Source of the DNA: Sordariomycetes sp. S80-01Y
Lineage: Eukaryota; Ascomycota; Sordariomycetes
Length of the DNA stretch: 64,000 nt
Reading direction: 5' to 3'
NCBI GenBank assembly: GCA_037042185.1
Contig: JAXQJY010000031.1
Location: 682,001 to 746,000 of the forward strand
Below the pieces are notes generated by a model. The model saw only the letters and a program-made list of their open reading frames with translations. It had not been told where the DNA came from and ran no database searches. A program made the translations under genes and the position numbers. Each line of letters begins with the position of its first letter. Position 1 is the stretch's first letter. Positions 33,638-45,600 of the stretch are shown one piece after another.

Positions 33638-35926
33638 GATGACAAAGATATTTTCTGTTTGCTCGTGTGTGGATGGTTGTTCTCTGAGTGTTGAGTAGTA
33701 TCCTTCTTAAACAGCGTGAGGCTGCTCATCTATATATACTACTACTGCTACCACTACGTAGTGCCACAATGACTGCTGCTCATACTGCCTCCATGCGGAG
33801 TGTTCTCTAGCGCAGAGTACGGTGCCTCACTGACAGAACGAGGGGCGGCCCAGAGACGATGGAGTCAAAGACCAATGAGCCGCATCAATCCACGCCCCCT
33901 ATGCGTCATTCAATCGGGAGTTTGCGACAGTCCAGCCTCTTTCTCAGCTGTATCTTCGGCGTTAAAAGAAGGAGGGAAGAGGGGGATCGAGCATCCCGCT
34001 ACTATATTCGGACTTTAAAGGTAGAAAATTGGGGCAGCGGCATATCAGTTCGGGCCAGCAGCACGAAGAATTTCGGAACGGGTAGAGAATTTCGGAGCTC
34101 ACAAAACAACCTCATACAAATCGATTGCGACCCTGAACATGTGGATTCAGCTGAACCGTTCGGACTTAAAGTGAAAACTACGAGTAGCTCAGTTTACCCT
34201 CGGAGTTAGAGGCCCCAAAGTCAATCATGCGAGCGTAGTGGCGTGGCCTCGGGGTTATAGGCCGTAAATTAGAAGGCCAGAACGAAGAATGTCGGTGTTT
34301 TCACAAATTATCGGGCCTGGCGAGAGGGCATCCTGAAGGGCGAGAATGACCGGTCCCCTTGCATGCTAAAACGGCAATTTCTTCTACGGTGGACATCTTG
34401 ATGCACAGCAACCTTTGTCATTTGCAGTTAGGGCCTATCGGCTCAGGCTCAAGACTTTCAGTCATTTTCGCGATAGGTCACGTATGCGCTGGGAACGATC
34501 TCCCTCGGAAAGATGCTCGGTGCCGAATTATCAGTATGCAGCGGCCAAAGACGATTGAGTTGTTGCAAGTGAAAGGGCCGCAAAAGCCAATTGTCTTTAA
34601 ATGCAGTGATGCGGACAACATCACAGAAAGCCAGATCTGCCGTTGCCAACACATCAAATGGTGGTTTTTAGCATTGGTCTCGAGCAAATGCTCGTGTAGA
34701 CTTCGCCTTGAGGTGTCCAAGCGAGAACTTCGGAGTGTCCGAACGGATGTAGCAAGCAGTTTGTCGCAATTTCAGGCTGGAAATTGTGCTGTTGGCGTTA
34801 TTTCCATTATGCTCGACCTCACAAATACATTTCTTTCCATAACATGCTTGAGTTGATCCGGAGAGTGGGCTTGTCGCTGTGAAACAGAGATTGGCCCCGG
34901 ATGTGCGTAAATAGAGAACATTGGCAGACCGTACGGCTCTTGGAAATGCTCCCGTGATTCTCTCCAGTCGATAAAAGGTCTCCATATTTGGCAGAAGACA
35001 GAACCAACACAGAGCTAGGGCGGGGGTTGTCATACTAACACGCGGATAGGATAAGTCGAAAGCTTTTGGAGTACCTTGCCCGGGACGAGGTCTAAATTCA
35101 CAAGGACCCTTCGATCCTCTTCCACCCCGATGAAAGCTACAAGCCCTATTGAATTACTGTTTCCGTACGATCACGAAAACAATGACTTTTTTTTGCATCG
35201 CCCCGGGGTTTATTTGAACGAGTGCGCTCCCAAGATATTCAGCTACCAGAGGAAGCCGGGTTATAGGTCTCTGCCTCGCCGTATCTGGCTGTAGGCTCGG
35301 AGCGCAAGACTGCGCACAATGTGAATAGAGAAACAGGAAAGCTGACAGATATCATCCAGCATCCATTCTGCCTATATGCGACTCTTATCGTCCCATCGAG
35401 CCCCTTTAAAAAGGGGGAACCCTGGGCGACCCCACAGGCTGTGCCAGTGATGTGCCGACACGCACAGCCTAACCAGCTGCTTCAGGAGTGTGACATTCCA
35501 ACGTTGGGTTCAGGCAAGTTCAAAAATAATGCGCAACTCTGGCTTCTTTCCCCATGGCAATGAGGCTGCCTCGTCACTGCCACTGCCAGGCCTGGACAGG
35601 CGTTATGAGCCTATCCGATATGCTGCAATCGCGACGCCGTCACGCACCTGAGCCGAGCGCGCTCACGGTTCGAACGCAGATGCACTGCACACGCACGACC
35701 TGCACTGCAACGAAGACCTCCTAAAAAAACAACTACACCGGCCGACCGTCATCGTACATGAAAGCCACCGGCCTTAGCAGCATTTTCGTCTGATCCTCCT
35801 CCCCTCTTAGTACCCGGACGCCGAACCGTCTGCGCTCGGCTGGCTGGCAGCAAACCTGGACCGCATCTCTGAGCCCTGGCCCGCATCCGCATCCGCAGGC
35901 TGCACCTCCGCCGCAGCGCGTCCGCC
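33638..35926. other. intergenic, 2.3 kb, nothing recognised
   Basis: Short open frames only on either strand. A small inverted repeat, CCCCTTT-AA-AAAGGGG, lies at about 35401-35416. A short motif TTCGGACTT(T)AAAG recurs at about 34011 and 34159, too little to define a repeat family. Confidence 0.45.
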
Positions 35927-37038
35927 ATGATCCCTGCCAAAGAGATTACCAGAGCCGAGTTTGATGAGCTGCTCGCAGAGTACGACAGCGTCCTCGACGC
36001 CGTCGCCTCTGCCAAAGGCGGTATGTCGGGCCTCCTTTGCGCCAAACCCTCCTCGTCGCCTGGGCTGTCCAGCACGGGCCAACGGATGCCGTGACAATGT
36101 CCATGAGCTGAGAGCTGACGGGGTGTCGTCCCTAGGCAAGTCGGGTCCCAAGCTGAAGGCTCTGGACGACTACCGCTACAATGAAGCCATCCAGACCTTT
36201 GGCGGAGAGAACCCCAAGCGTGAGATGGATCTGGACGCCGTCAAGACTCTGGTCGACTGGAAGCTGTGAGTTTCAATGCGCTGCGTTTCCGCCCTCTTCT
36301 TCGGTTGTCCTGCCGTGTTGCATCCGATCACCTGCAATGTATCGTCGCGGCTCGCATCCGCGCCGAGTTGCATCTCCGATGTCAAAGTCAGGGTCTTGCA
36401 CAGCGACCAACGTAGAGCGAGAGCCGTCTGCACACCCTCGCAACGCTGTGCAGGTCCGACGTCGCATAATGCAACCTGTGATCGCAGTGAACTGACCCGG
36501 GGTTATCTTTAGAAACCATGGCAAATTCCGACCCACGCTCATGGGCCTCGTCTCCTCCAACGACCCCAAAGTTACCGCAGCCACGGTCCGCGAGGCTTTG
36601 GGCAGGTATCGGGCTGCCGGCGATCCGGCTGCAGCTGTCAAGAAGCTTGCCGAGCTCAGAGGCATCGGGCCTGCAACCGCCTCCCTCCTGCTTGCGGTCC
36701 ACCAACCGGACCGCGTCATCTTCTTCTCCGACGAGGCCTTCTACTGGCTCTGCCTGGCGGGGAAGAAGGGCTCGCTTAAGTACAATGCTAAGGAGTACCA
36801 GGAGCTCGACGCCGAGGCGCAGAAGCTGGTCGACAGGCTCGGCGTGGCAGCCATCAGCGTCGAGAAGGTGGCTTACGTCCTCATGAGGCGCACTCCTAGT
36901 CCTGAAGCAGCGAAGCCCGAGGGAGCTACGAAACCAGACGCCTCCAAAAAGGCGGCAGCCAAGCGCAAGAGCCCGTCAGCTTCGGAGCCGGCGCCCAGGG
37001 AGGCTGCGCCTAGACGCTCCAAGAGAACCAAAGCTTAG
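35927..37038 (+). CDS. helix-hairpin-helix-containing protein of unknown function
   Basis: Three exons: 35927-36020, 36136-36265 and 36513-37038, 249 residues with consistent phases. The N-terminal half reads ITRAEFDELLAEYDSVLDAV and VDWKLKHGKFRPTLMGLVSSN. A helix-hairpin-helix motif follows near residue 125, ELRGIGPATASLLLAV, like those that bind DNA without sequence preference in glycosylases and nucleases. The segment RVIFFSDEAFYWLC lies between it and a basic C-terminal tail with KKAAAKRKSP and RRSKRTKA, a probable nuclear signal. No catalytic Lys/Asp of a DNA glycosylase is evident. It looks like a conserved but uncharacterised ascomycete nuclear protein, possibly DNA-associated; this is inference from the motif and tail. 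Confidence 0.82.
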
Positions 37039-38133
37039 CTCGCCGGCAGGGCCAATGACGAGTTCGGCCACGTGCTGTAGGGGGGCGGCAATTGCAAATT
37101 GCGCAGTTGGGGAAAAAGCAGCGATATTGGTACATCCAACTATCGATTCCTGACAGTCCGGGGTCCCCCAACCTGTGGATTTGGAGAAGGGGTGGAGCTT
37201 GCGAGTCCAGTTGCGACCAGCACCCCGTCACCGTTGATGCGAGATACTCAGTAGTAGCATCGTCTTGCACCAGGATGAGATCACCGCCGGCCAAAGCTCC
37301 CTTGGCTTCAAAAAGCCCCTGGCCTTACGGGGGGATAGGGCGCATGCCGGTCAAGTTTCCCCGTCGGCGGACATGCAAGGCACCTGCACCCTCCGGGACG
37401 ACTTTGGGAAGTGGGCAGAGAATACTACATTGTGCTGAAGCGAACCAACAGTAATCGTACGTCGTGCCCAACGTTTCCCCCTTTTGAGTATTCTGCCGCG
37501 CGTCTAAACAGGGCCCATCTGCTAGGCTTGCACAAAATCAGCACTGCGAGCCGCGCTGTGGAGGGTTAGGCGGGAGGCGGCCATCCGGCCCGTCCAGCCG
37601 TCGCTCCCTTGGGGGCGGCCTCGAACGACTCCCAGAAGCTTGACAAACGGCCTCGGGGCTGCTGACGTCGATAAGATACGGGCTTGACGTGCTGGGCCCA
37701 AGAAGCAATTCCTGCGATTTGGGGCATGTTACCCGCCGCTAGATGTCGACCCCGACGTCAGTCCCGGGATGCCATGCTCGAGGGTTATCGCGAAAGGGGG
37801 GGTCGGGACCGGGTGCGTTGGTTGAAGATGAACGAGGATCCGCTCGGTCAAATGCCTCTCAGTGCCTGTTGAGCTTCTCTACTGTGTATCTGCCATTCTC
37901 GAAAGAGCCTTTTCAATAGGATCTACTGCCCTCTCCCCCAACACATAGAGCTCATGGGACCAAACTCCGCGACGCAAGTCTCGTATCTTGTAAGAGCATC
38001 TTCCGTCGAGAAGCACTCCTTAGCTGATACCTTCATCTAGATGCATCGAGATCCTCCCTCGCTTTATGGTCCGCGACAGAATCATCGCCTTCGACACCCA
38101 GCATCTGAGCCGCTGGTAGGACCAAGACCTGTC
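37039..38133. other. intergenic, nothing recognised
   Basis: About 1.1 kb. Short open frames only. The last 93 bases are in frame with the DUF1479 gene from an ATG at 38041, discussed there. Confidence 0.45.
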
Positions 38134-39495
38134 ATGTCTCAGGCCGCACAGGCCGCGCAGCTGCCACCCGCAGTCAAGCAGAGCCTCATAGAGGGAAAAG
38201 AGGAGTGCATCGTCGCCTCGTGGAATCGCTTGCTGCTGGAGCTCAAGTCCGAGATCGATGCCATCAGATGCGCGAGCCAGGATATCATCCCGTCCATCAA
38301 CTTCCGCGACTTGGCGAACGACAGGGTGGGGGGCTTCCCAGATGCGCTCAAAACAACTGGTGTCGGCATCGTGAGGGGAGTAGTATGCGAAGATGTCGTT
38401 CAGGGGTGGATGAGCGAGACGCGGCAGTACATCTCCCACAACCAGCCCCGCGGCGTCCATTCCAAGGACGTCTTCTGGTCACCAGCGCAGATCAGAGCGC
38501 GGGCACACCCGAACGTGCTAGCAGCCCAGCGCCTTCTCACCAAGACGTGGAAAACGGACGAGAGCGATGCCGTCACCACCAATTTTACCGCAGCATATGC
38601 CGATCGCGCAGGAACGCCCCTACCTGAGCAGGCGAAAGGGGATGCGCCGTCGTCGGCTTTCATGGAGGGCGGCGGCGTCGATCGCTGGGATCATGACGGC
38701 CAAGCTTCGACGTACCAGGAAATTTGGGATGGACGGTGGGAGAGCTACGATCCGTGGGCGGCCAGCAGGCGCTTAGACATCACCCCAGACGGATACAACA
38801 ACACGCGGATATGCAGCGCCGTACAGCTCTTTCAGGGGTCGTTATGTCTTGAAAGCCAGGACCCAGGCGGGAGGTCCATGCGAATATGCCCCATGCTAAG
38901 ATCGGCAACGGCATATATACTTCTTCGCCCCTTTTTCGCCCCAATGAACTCGACGCCAACTCACCCCAATTACCTGTCGCCCAAGAACTGGACTCTCCAA
39001 CATCCCGTTTCTTCAGTCCTTCAAGGCGCAACTCTGGGCAGTAGACAGGAAGTCAACGACCTCCTGCATCCCCATTTGCGGCTGGGTGAAACTCTAGTCC
39101 CACTGCCGTCACTACAACCAGGCGACTATCTCATCCTACACCCCGACGCCATAACGTCCCCCTCCCCTTCCGGGGCAACAACGACCATCTCCCTCCCCAT
39201 CTGCCCCCTCACCCGCATCAACGCCCTCTACCTCCTCCGCCAGCGGAAAGCTTTCCTTCTGGGACAGTCGCCGCCCGACTTCCAGCACGCCGGCAGCGAC
39301 GACGACGGCAAATGGGCGGGCAGGCTGGGCGTGCAGGAAGTCAGCGACACGGGCGGCGAGGACGCGTTGCGGGCTATGGGCCTGGCGCCCTGGGACGAGG
39401 ACGACGTCGAGGGAGTCATGGAGGCTGAGGTCCTGGAGGAGGCGAACAATGTTTTGTTCCCGGATCGGTACGACTTTGACATGGATGGGGCGTAG
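38134..39495 (+). CDS. DUF1479 (YbiU-like) family protein with altered metal site
   Basis: DUF1479 proteins are predicted non-haem iron oxygenases. Single exon, 453 residues from the ATG at 38134; an in-frame ATG at 38041 would add 31 residues, but the family start (SQAAQAAQLPPAVKQSLIEG) fits 38134 better. Family blocks: IPSINFRDLAND, TGVGIVRGVV, GVDRWDHDGQASTYQEIWDG, RWESYDPWAASRRLD, VQLFQGSLCL, RSATAYILLRPFFAP, NWTLQ, LQPGDYLILHPD, ALRAMGLAPWDED. In the relatives I recall, the segment before the RW motif is G-P-H-x-D-G-G-S; here it is S-A-F-M-E-G-G-G, so both expected iron ligands (His, Asp) appear replaced. Either the enzyme is dead or it works differently. Confidence 0.85.
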   Translation: MSQAAQAAQLPPAVKQSLIEGKEECIVASWNRLLLELKSEIDAIRCASQDIIPSINFRDLANDRVGGFPDALKTTGVGIVRGVVCEDVVQGWMSETRQYISHNQPRGVHSKDVFWSPAQIRARAHPNVLAAQRLLTKTWKTDESDAVTTNFTAAYADRAGTPLPEQAKGDAPSSAFMEGGGVDRWDHDGQASTYQEIWDGRWESYDPWAASRRLDITPDGYNNTRICSAVQLFQGSLCLESQDPGGRSMRICPMLRSATAYILLRPFFAPMNSTPTHPNYLSPKNWTLQHPVSSVLQGATLGSRQEVNDLLHPHLRLGETLVPLPSLQPGDYLILHPDAITSPSPSGATTTISLPICPLTRINALYLLRQRKAFLLGQSPPDFQHAGSDDDGKWAGRLGVQEVSDTGGEDALRAMGLAPWDEDDVEGVMEAEVLEEANNVLFPDRYDFDMDGA

Positions 39496-39952
39496 GGACC
39501 GGAATTGGGGGCTGCCGCTCTGTTCGAATGAGTGACATCTGTCTGCAATAGCTTGTTCTGTCCGCCATTTTGTAGCCGTGCGAGGCATGTGGAGAGGGCA
39601 AAGGTAGCTAGGACGCTAGATATGCATCAGGGCGGCGTCTATCACGAGCTTCCCAATCGACTGAGCTGAACTAGTGAGACAGCCAACAAAAGCCATACAA
39701 AACGTCCTCACTGGGTGCCGCAGACTACTTCGTACAAATTAATGTGGAATCGTATAGGGACAATGCATTGGGGGCTGCCCTGACGTTCCCCCGGGGTCCA
39801 GACTTATAACCTCACATAATGCAATTCAAAGATCCAGATTTGTAAAGCTATTCTCATGATCAACTAATAATCAACGTTCGATTCAATTGCATCAGTAACT
39901 CCCATCGAGCAACCAATCTATCCAGTCCGCTCACCTCAACTCACACGCAGCA
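39496..39952. other. intergenic, nothing recognised
   Basis: 457 bp between two plus-strand genes; presumed promoter of the NTF2/SnoaL-like gene. No TATA box stands out. Confidence 0.5.
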
Positions 39953-40446
39953 ATGGCAGAGTACACCTCCACGCGCGAGGGTTTCCAGCGCGCCATGAAG
40001 GAAGCCCTCGCCGGCCCTCCAGGCGAAGAGCAGGCCTTCGCGTCCAAGATGGGTGTTCCGACGTTCTACCAGATCTTCAACCGCAAGAAGCTGCAGGGCG
40101 AGGCGTACACCAGCAACCTGGGCATGTGGCGCGGGAAGATCACGGACTACGATCCCGTCGTGTAAGCCCCCACCCCTGCGCCATACCCTTTCTCTGCTTG
40201 CGCCTCCGTTAGTGACTGAGGGTAGGAGATGGAAGCTGATGATCACGCAGTCATGAGTTTCTTCGAGACGGTGACATGCTCGCCGCGCGCATGGACGGGG
40301 TGATCAAGCTTGACGGCGTCACGACGTATTTCGAGAGCTTCCTATTTGGGAAAGTCGACCACGAGAGTGGAAAGCTGGAGTACCTGACTGAGCGATCGGT
40401 TTGGGGCGCGCCGGGTGAGGAGCCTTCGGAGGGGGCTACGATGTAA
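39953..40446 (+). CDS. small SnoaL/NTF2-fold-like protein
   Basis: Two exons, 39953-40161 and 40251-40446, 134 residues. The intron starts GTAAGC, ends CGCAG and splits a Val codon. The first half is helical (TREGFQRAMKEALAG) and the second half has alternating strands ending in TTYFESFLFGKVDHESGKLEYLTERSVWG in part, the pattern of an NTF2-like (SnoaL) cone. VVHEFLRDGDMLAARMDGVIKL is typical of such folds, where the central pocket binds or turns over a small molecule. No signal peptide is present. Family assignment is by pattern only. The neighbours do not suggest a pathway. Confidence 0.75.
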
Positions 40447-40718
40447 GCCTGCTAGCTGGACTGTTCGGCGTAGCGGTTAGTAATTGTTGGTAGTCGAGTT
40501 CGAGACCCTCTCTCTTACACTGTCGAAGTCGCCGGGCATTACCTCTGCATGAGATTGTGTGACTTGTGTAGCTATTCGTTATTGCACCCCTTCCAAGAGA
40601 GGGGATGAAGCACACGTAGGCCCAGTCCCCTCGACTCGTCATTTTTATTCGAATAGACATACTCATTAAGACTAATCTCATCCTGTTTGTGATATTTTGC
40701 GTCTTCAAGCTGAACAGG

Positions 40719-42416
40719 CTAAACACTGGTCGGCATAGCCCTCGGGAATGTATCCAGCTCCAAGAGGACCGGGCTCCCCATGCTCCTCTTCCGATCATCC
40801 TCCACACTCTGCCTTTCCCGCTTCACATTACCCGGATTTTGCCTCCGACCAGCCTCACCAGCGGTTTCCGTGTCGTTCTTGTCGCTGGCCCGGAATCCGT
40901 CATCTTGTTCCCGCTGCATGTCCACTCCAATCCCGATGACCTTTGGGTTGAGCGCCCAACTGCCCTTGGGAATGAAGCTTGCCGAAATACTCAGCACCGA
41001 TATGATTGTGAACTGCACGCCAGCAGTCCATACAAAGGTCTCATGGAGATCGTCCGACTCATCCACCATCCGCCCCAGCAGTGTCCCCAGTACCGCAAAC
41101 AGGACGATCTGAAAGCAGTACAGGAACGAAATCACGGCCTTCAAAGACGAAATTCCGGACTTGTGCTCCTCGTACTGTTCCAGTGAAGATTGAACGTATG
41201 CATTCAGAGAAACATCGCTCGCCGCCCAGCACAACGTGAGGGGAACAAGGCAGCCCATCGCCTTCTAGGCTTCGGCAAAGTGGTCTGTAGGGGGGTGCCA
41301 ACAAGGCACTATCCACAACGCACACATTAGCATTGCATCGATCCGCATCCAGAAGACTGGCGTGTGGAAGTATTTCGTGAAAAACAAAATGATCAAGGAT
41401 CCAAGCAATTCGCCTGCGCTCGAGCCGGAGCACATGATCATGTTCCACGACGCCTGACCCAGGTATCGCTTCGCAATTTTTGGGAGAATGCCAGTGTCCA
41501 TGTATCGATGGGCGTAGGAGCCGACTCCATAGCATGGAATTAACCAGATCAGGTCTCGGTGTGTGATAAGAATCCGGCCACCGTGGTAGACCGAACGACC
41601 AAACAGCCAAACCCCTTCGGCAAGGTCATAGAAGATACTGTTCTGTTTTTCCGCGGCCCCTTCTCGCTTGTATTTGAGCCTCTCAAATCCCATGTTTGAG
41701 ATGAAACAAAAGAGGAGGCTGCAGACCCCGCAACATATTGGCGTGACGACAAAGGCGCGGTTGTGCCCTAGGTAAGGGATCAGGAGCAGTCCGGTGCTGA
41801 GAGACCCCATGATGGCGGAGAGGGTAAAGAATATGTGCACCTGGATCTGTCAGTTCAGGAACATCAACTCCAATCTACGGCTTACCAAAGAGTCAAGCTT
41901 CTGTAGCTTCTCAACATTACCACCCACCATGTCAGACGGGATGATTGCCCTGACCAGGTCGCTCATCCCGTTCCCGATACCACAGACAGCATGAATGGGT
42001 ATCAAGGCGTCCGGGTTGAAATTCCCAATTCTCTCATATCCGCTGTCTTTGAACTGCCCTCCATATGCTGCGTCCAGCGCTAGCACCACCGCTGTGCTGG
42101 ATCCAAGCAGCACGCCAGCCATCCCCATCACAGTCCTCGTCGGGAAACGGTTGATCAAAGGTCCCACCAGAACGCTGCCAAAGCACCGCATGCCAAGGTT
42201 CAGGCCTTGGAGGAGGCCGAGACGTTGAAAGGTTGTGCATTCGGAGGATTGGCACTGCTCGTCGTAGCGGTTCGTGGCGAGGGCTACCATGCTGCCGTTG
42301 AAGGCTTCAGTGCCGAACTTGAATATCATTATGCCGAGAACGTAGATGACTACGTCGCGGCGTTCGGTCGGGGTGAAGAGGTTGAATGTCGCCCGCGTTT
42401 CTCGGAGCCATGGCAT
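40719..42416 (-). CDS. major facilitator superfamily transporter-like gene with an in-frame TAG
   Basis: Two exons, 42416-41886 and 41840 onward, read as a fungal MFS-like membrane protein: IYVLGIMIFKFGTEAFNGSM, GNGMSDLVRAIIPSDMVGG, STGLLLIPYLGHNRAFVV, WNMIMCSGSSAGELLGSL. At 41267-41265 a TAG interrupts the frame after WHPPTDHFAEA. The same frame then continues without a break with CLVPLTLCWAASDVSLNAY, VISFLYCFQIVLFAVLGTLLG and FTIISVLSISASFIPKGSW to a stop at 40719, in all 550 codons. A 45 bp GT..AG segment ending at this TAG would keep frame if spliced, but it would remove conserved residues and is very short. The gene is therefore either freshly inactivated (CAG to TAG fits) or spliced oddly. 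Substrate unknown. Confidence 0.7.
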
Positions 42417-42688
42417 CGTCAGGACAAAGATATCTGTATGGAGACGACGGGCATCGTTCAGCGGGAGAGCGACAAGGGATAATTTTGAACGAGGTGTACG
42501 ACGATGGGATAAGGATACCAAAGGATCGACACGGGTTGAAGCAGAAGAAGATAGATTATGGAATTTCAGTCAGATGAAGCGTCATTCGGCAAGTCAGCAC
42601 GTGAGGCAAGAGATAGTGGCAGGAAGTATCAACACATTGCCAAAGCGTCATATTAGCCGCGGGTAACGTTATATTCGTAGTTAAAAGC

Positions 42689-45600
42689 TCAGTTCGTCTT
42701 CTGTGATTTCTTGCCTTTCTTGCGCCCTTTCGACGGCTCATCAGTGGCTGCATCGCCATCCTGTCCAACCTCTTCATCATCATCATCGACCGTCTGTCGT
42801 GCGTTTCTCTTCCTCTTCGGAATAGCAGTATCAGCGCCAGCGCGATTGCTCGACTCCCCAGTAACATTCGACCTCAGTCTGTCGACCGCAGCCAGCATCC
42901 TCTTACTGCCCTGCGCACGATGTCTGGGTGCAAAAGCTTCCTTCGCACCAGCACCGACTCCACCACTGAAAAAGCGCGTGATGTTCGCCTGCGTACCCTC
43001 AACATCACGCTTGTTCATATCCTTGATGACGGGCACAAGGACCTCGTCAGTCCTCTCTCTGCTCCAGCCAATTGTCGCCATAAGGAACTGCCGCAGGCCT
43101 TCCAAGTCAGGGACGCCCCATTGGAAGTGCTCCGTGCTGCTGTCCACCTCGGGGTTTAGGTAGGCGTCGTAGACGGCTGGGTTGGGAAAGCCAGTGGGCA
43201 AGAAGAGCTTGGTGCCTTGCGATTTGCGGAACTTCTTCCGGAATGTCGAGCCGGCATCTGCTTCTTTGGGACGCTGCTGAGATTGTACTGACATCCACCA
43301 CTCGCGAAAGTCCTCGAGCCCAGATTTACCGGGGAACTCGGACAAGATCTCGACCGCAGTGACTGGGCCAACGCCTGTCAGACCTTCCGTGTAGTCGGAC
43401 CCAAGCAGCTGGGCGAGGGAGATAAGCTGCTCACGCGACAACGAGAGTTCCTTCTCTAAATCGGCCGCGAGGTAGCACTCGACGAATTTGTTCGTGTTGA
43501 ACATGTTCTTGTATACCCTGGTGCCGCCGAAGAGGAAGGTATCAGAGTCATCGGTGACAATGCCATCGACTAGCCCGAGCTTGACAAGCGATGCACACTG
43601 GGCTTCAGCTTCCATCGGCGCAGTGATGTACGGGATGCCGAACAAGCGTAGCAGGGCCTGACACTCGGTGACCATGACTTGGGTGACCTCGTCAGCATCA
43701 CGCCTGTCCTTCTTCTGCTGGTTCCGCAACTGCCGAAGCTCTCTCTCGTAGTCCTCCTTGTTCTGCTGCGCAGACTTATTGTTCAGCTCACTGGCGAAGC
43801 GAGCGTGCTCTTCCGCCTCTTCGGCCATCTGTGCCATGAGCTCTTCGTCACCCGGGTCGCTGAATTGGTCGTACTCGATATCGGCAAACATGTCGTCATC
43901 CTCGGCCGTGGCATTCTCCTGAGCAGTGACGGAAGCATCTGCCATGGCGTCAGTGGGTAGTCCGCTAGGCACATTATCTTGCTGCAGGACGATTTCAGGT
44001 TCTGGTGCTGGTGCGACGTCTTCGAATTCTGGTTCAGGCGAAGGTTCTTCCGTCTCGCCATTTTTGGTCTCGGGCGCCGGAACATCCTCAAACTCCATAT
44101 CTTCCGATTTCGGGGAGGCAGTGGGTGATTTGGCCCTAGCTGATTCGGTGTCCTGTGCGGCGGGGACATCTTCGAAGAGCGGCTCAGGGGAGTCGGCACT
44201 TATGTTGGCCTGTTCGTCTTCTTCGTCCTCCGCTGGGCTCAGCTTCTCCTGGCTTGGACTAGGCTCATTTTTCGGCGTAGGAGGTTTGCTGAGAATCTCA
44301 ACATCATCCTCATCATCCGAGGACTCGATATCGATCCGCTCGTTGCGCATCACTCTCCTTCTTTGAGCCTCGAGTTCGTCAGCCTGAGCCTTGTCTTCAG
44401 CATTCATCCCTCTATCCATCTCCTGTTGCTTTTGTATATTCTCCCGAATATCCGTTTCGTTGTCGATCATCCAAGGCGGCAGAGGGGCAGGTTCGTTCTC
44501 ATCCCTCGGTTTCTCAAAGCCACCGGCTGCATCGTCGTTCAGTTCCCCGCTGTCGAAGCCGCCCGCCATATCATCCTGGGGTCCTCCCTCGGCAGTGCTC
44601 GTTTGACCTTGCTTTTCTGACTCCTTGTCTTTGGACTTGGAGAATAGCGACGACTTCCAATCGAGCTTCGGGAAAGGCAGCGGCCCATCGAAAGGGTTCT
44701 TCTTGTTCTCGAAGACCGGCTCCGGCTGCTGCTGTCTTTTCTTACGAGACTTGGCAATGATGGCCTGCATATCTTCTTCACTGTCGCTGTCTTCTGTTGC
44801 TGCTACTGCGACTGCTGCAGGTTTCGACGCTGCCGGCTTTGACTGAGCCTTGGGCTGAGCAGTTGACATTGCAGCGCTGGCGCGGTTGTTGACAATGTGC
44901 GCAATCATCGAGCCTCCACTGCCACCTATGGGCCGAGCTGTCTCGGCAATCTTCTGGGTCCATTGCGGTTCTGGCCCTGCTTCTTCCTCGCTAAGCTCGG
45001 CTTGGTCCTCTTGTCCACCACCATGTTGATTCTGGAGAGACATGGCAATCGCCCTGTCGATATCATCCTGTTCTTCAGGGTGCATGCGCTGTTGAGGCTC
45101 CGGCTCCTCCGTTGCCAGGCCAGCGTTGTCACCAACGAACAATGACTCCTCCGCTTCCTCGGACGGATCTTGATGCTGGGAGGGTGCATCGCGCCGACTC
45201 GCGTAGAACGCCTGCCTGCGCGACACAATGTCCTCACTCGGTTCCCGGACATTGTCGGTCGAGAATGTTGGCTTTGGGAGCCGATTGACGCCCTCGATCG
45301 GGACATCTTCGAACAGGTCCTCATCCTCATCCTCCTCTTCCTCGGCGTCCTTGGATTGATACGAGACCTGGATCGCATCCACATCGATTGGCTTATGCGA
45401 CTCACCGACATCCTTCTCTTTACTCACGACACCCAGCGCCCAGCCACCTTCGGCCCCCTCGTTCTTGACTAGGATGTACTCGCGATCCTTCTCGCCTGCA
45501 ACTCTCGCATTACCAGTGAGTGTCAAATCGGTGCCCGTCATGCCAGCCTCGGCCATGAGCCGCTGCGTCAGGTTATTCCTCTCGCGGACACGCTCGATCT

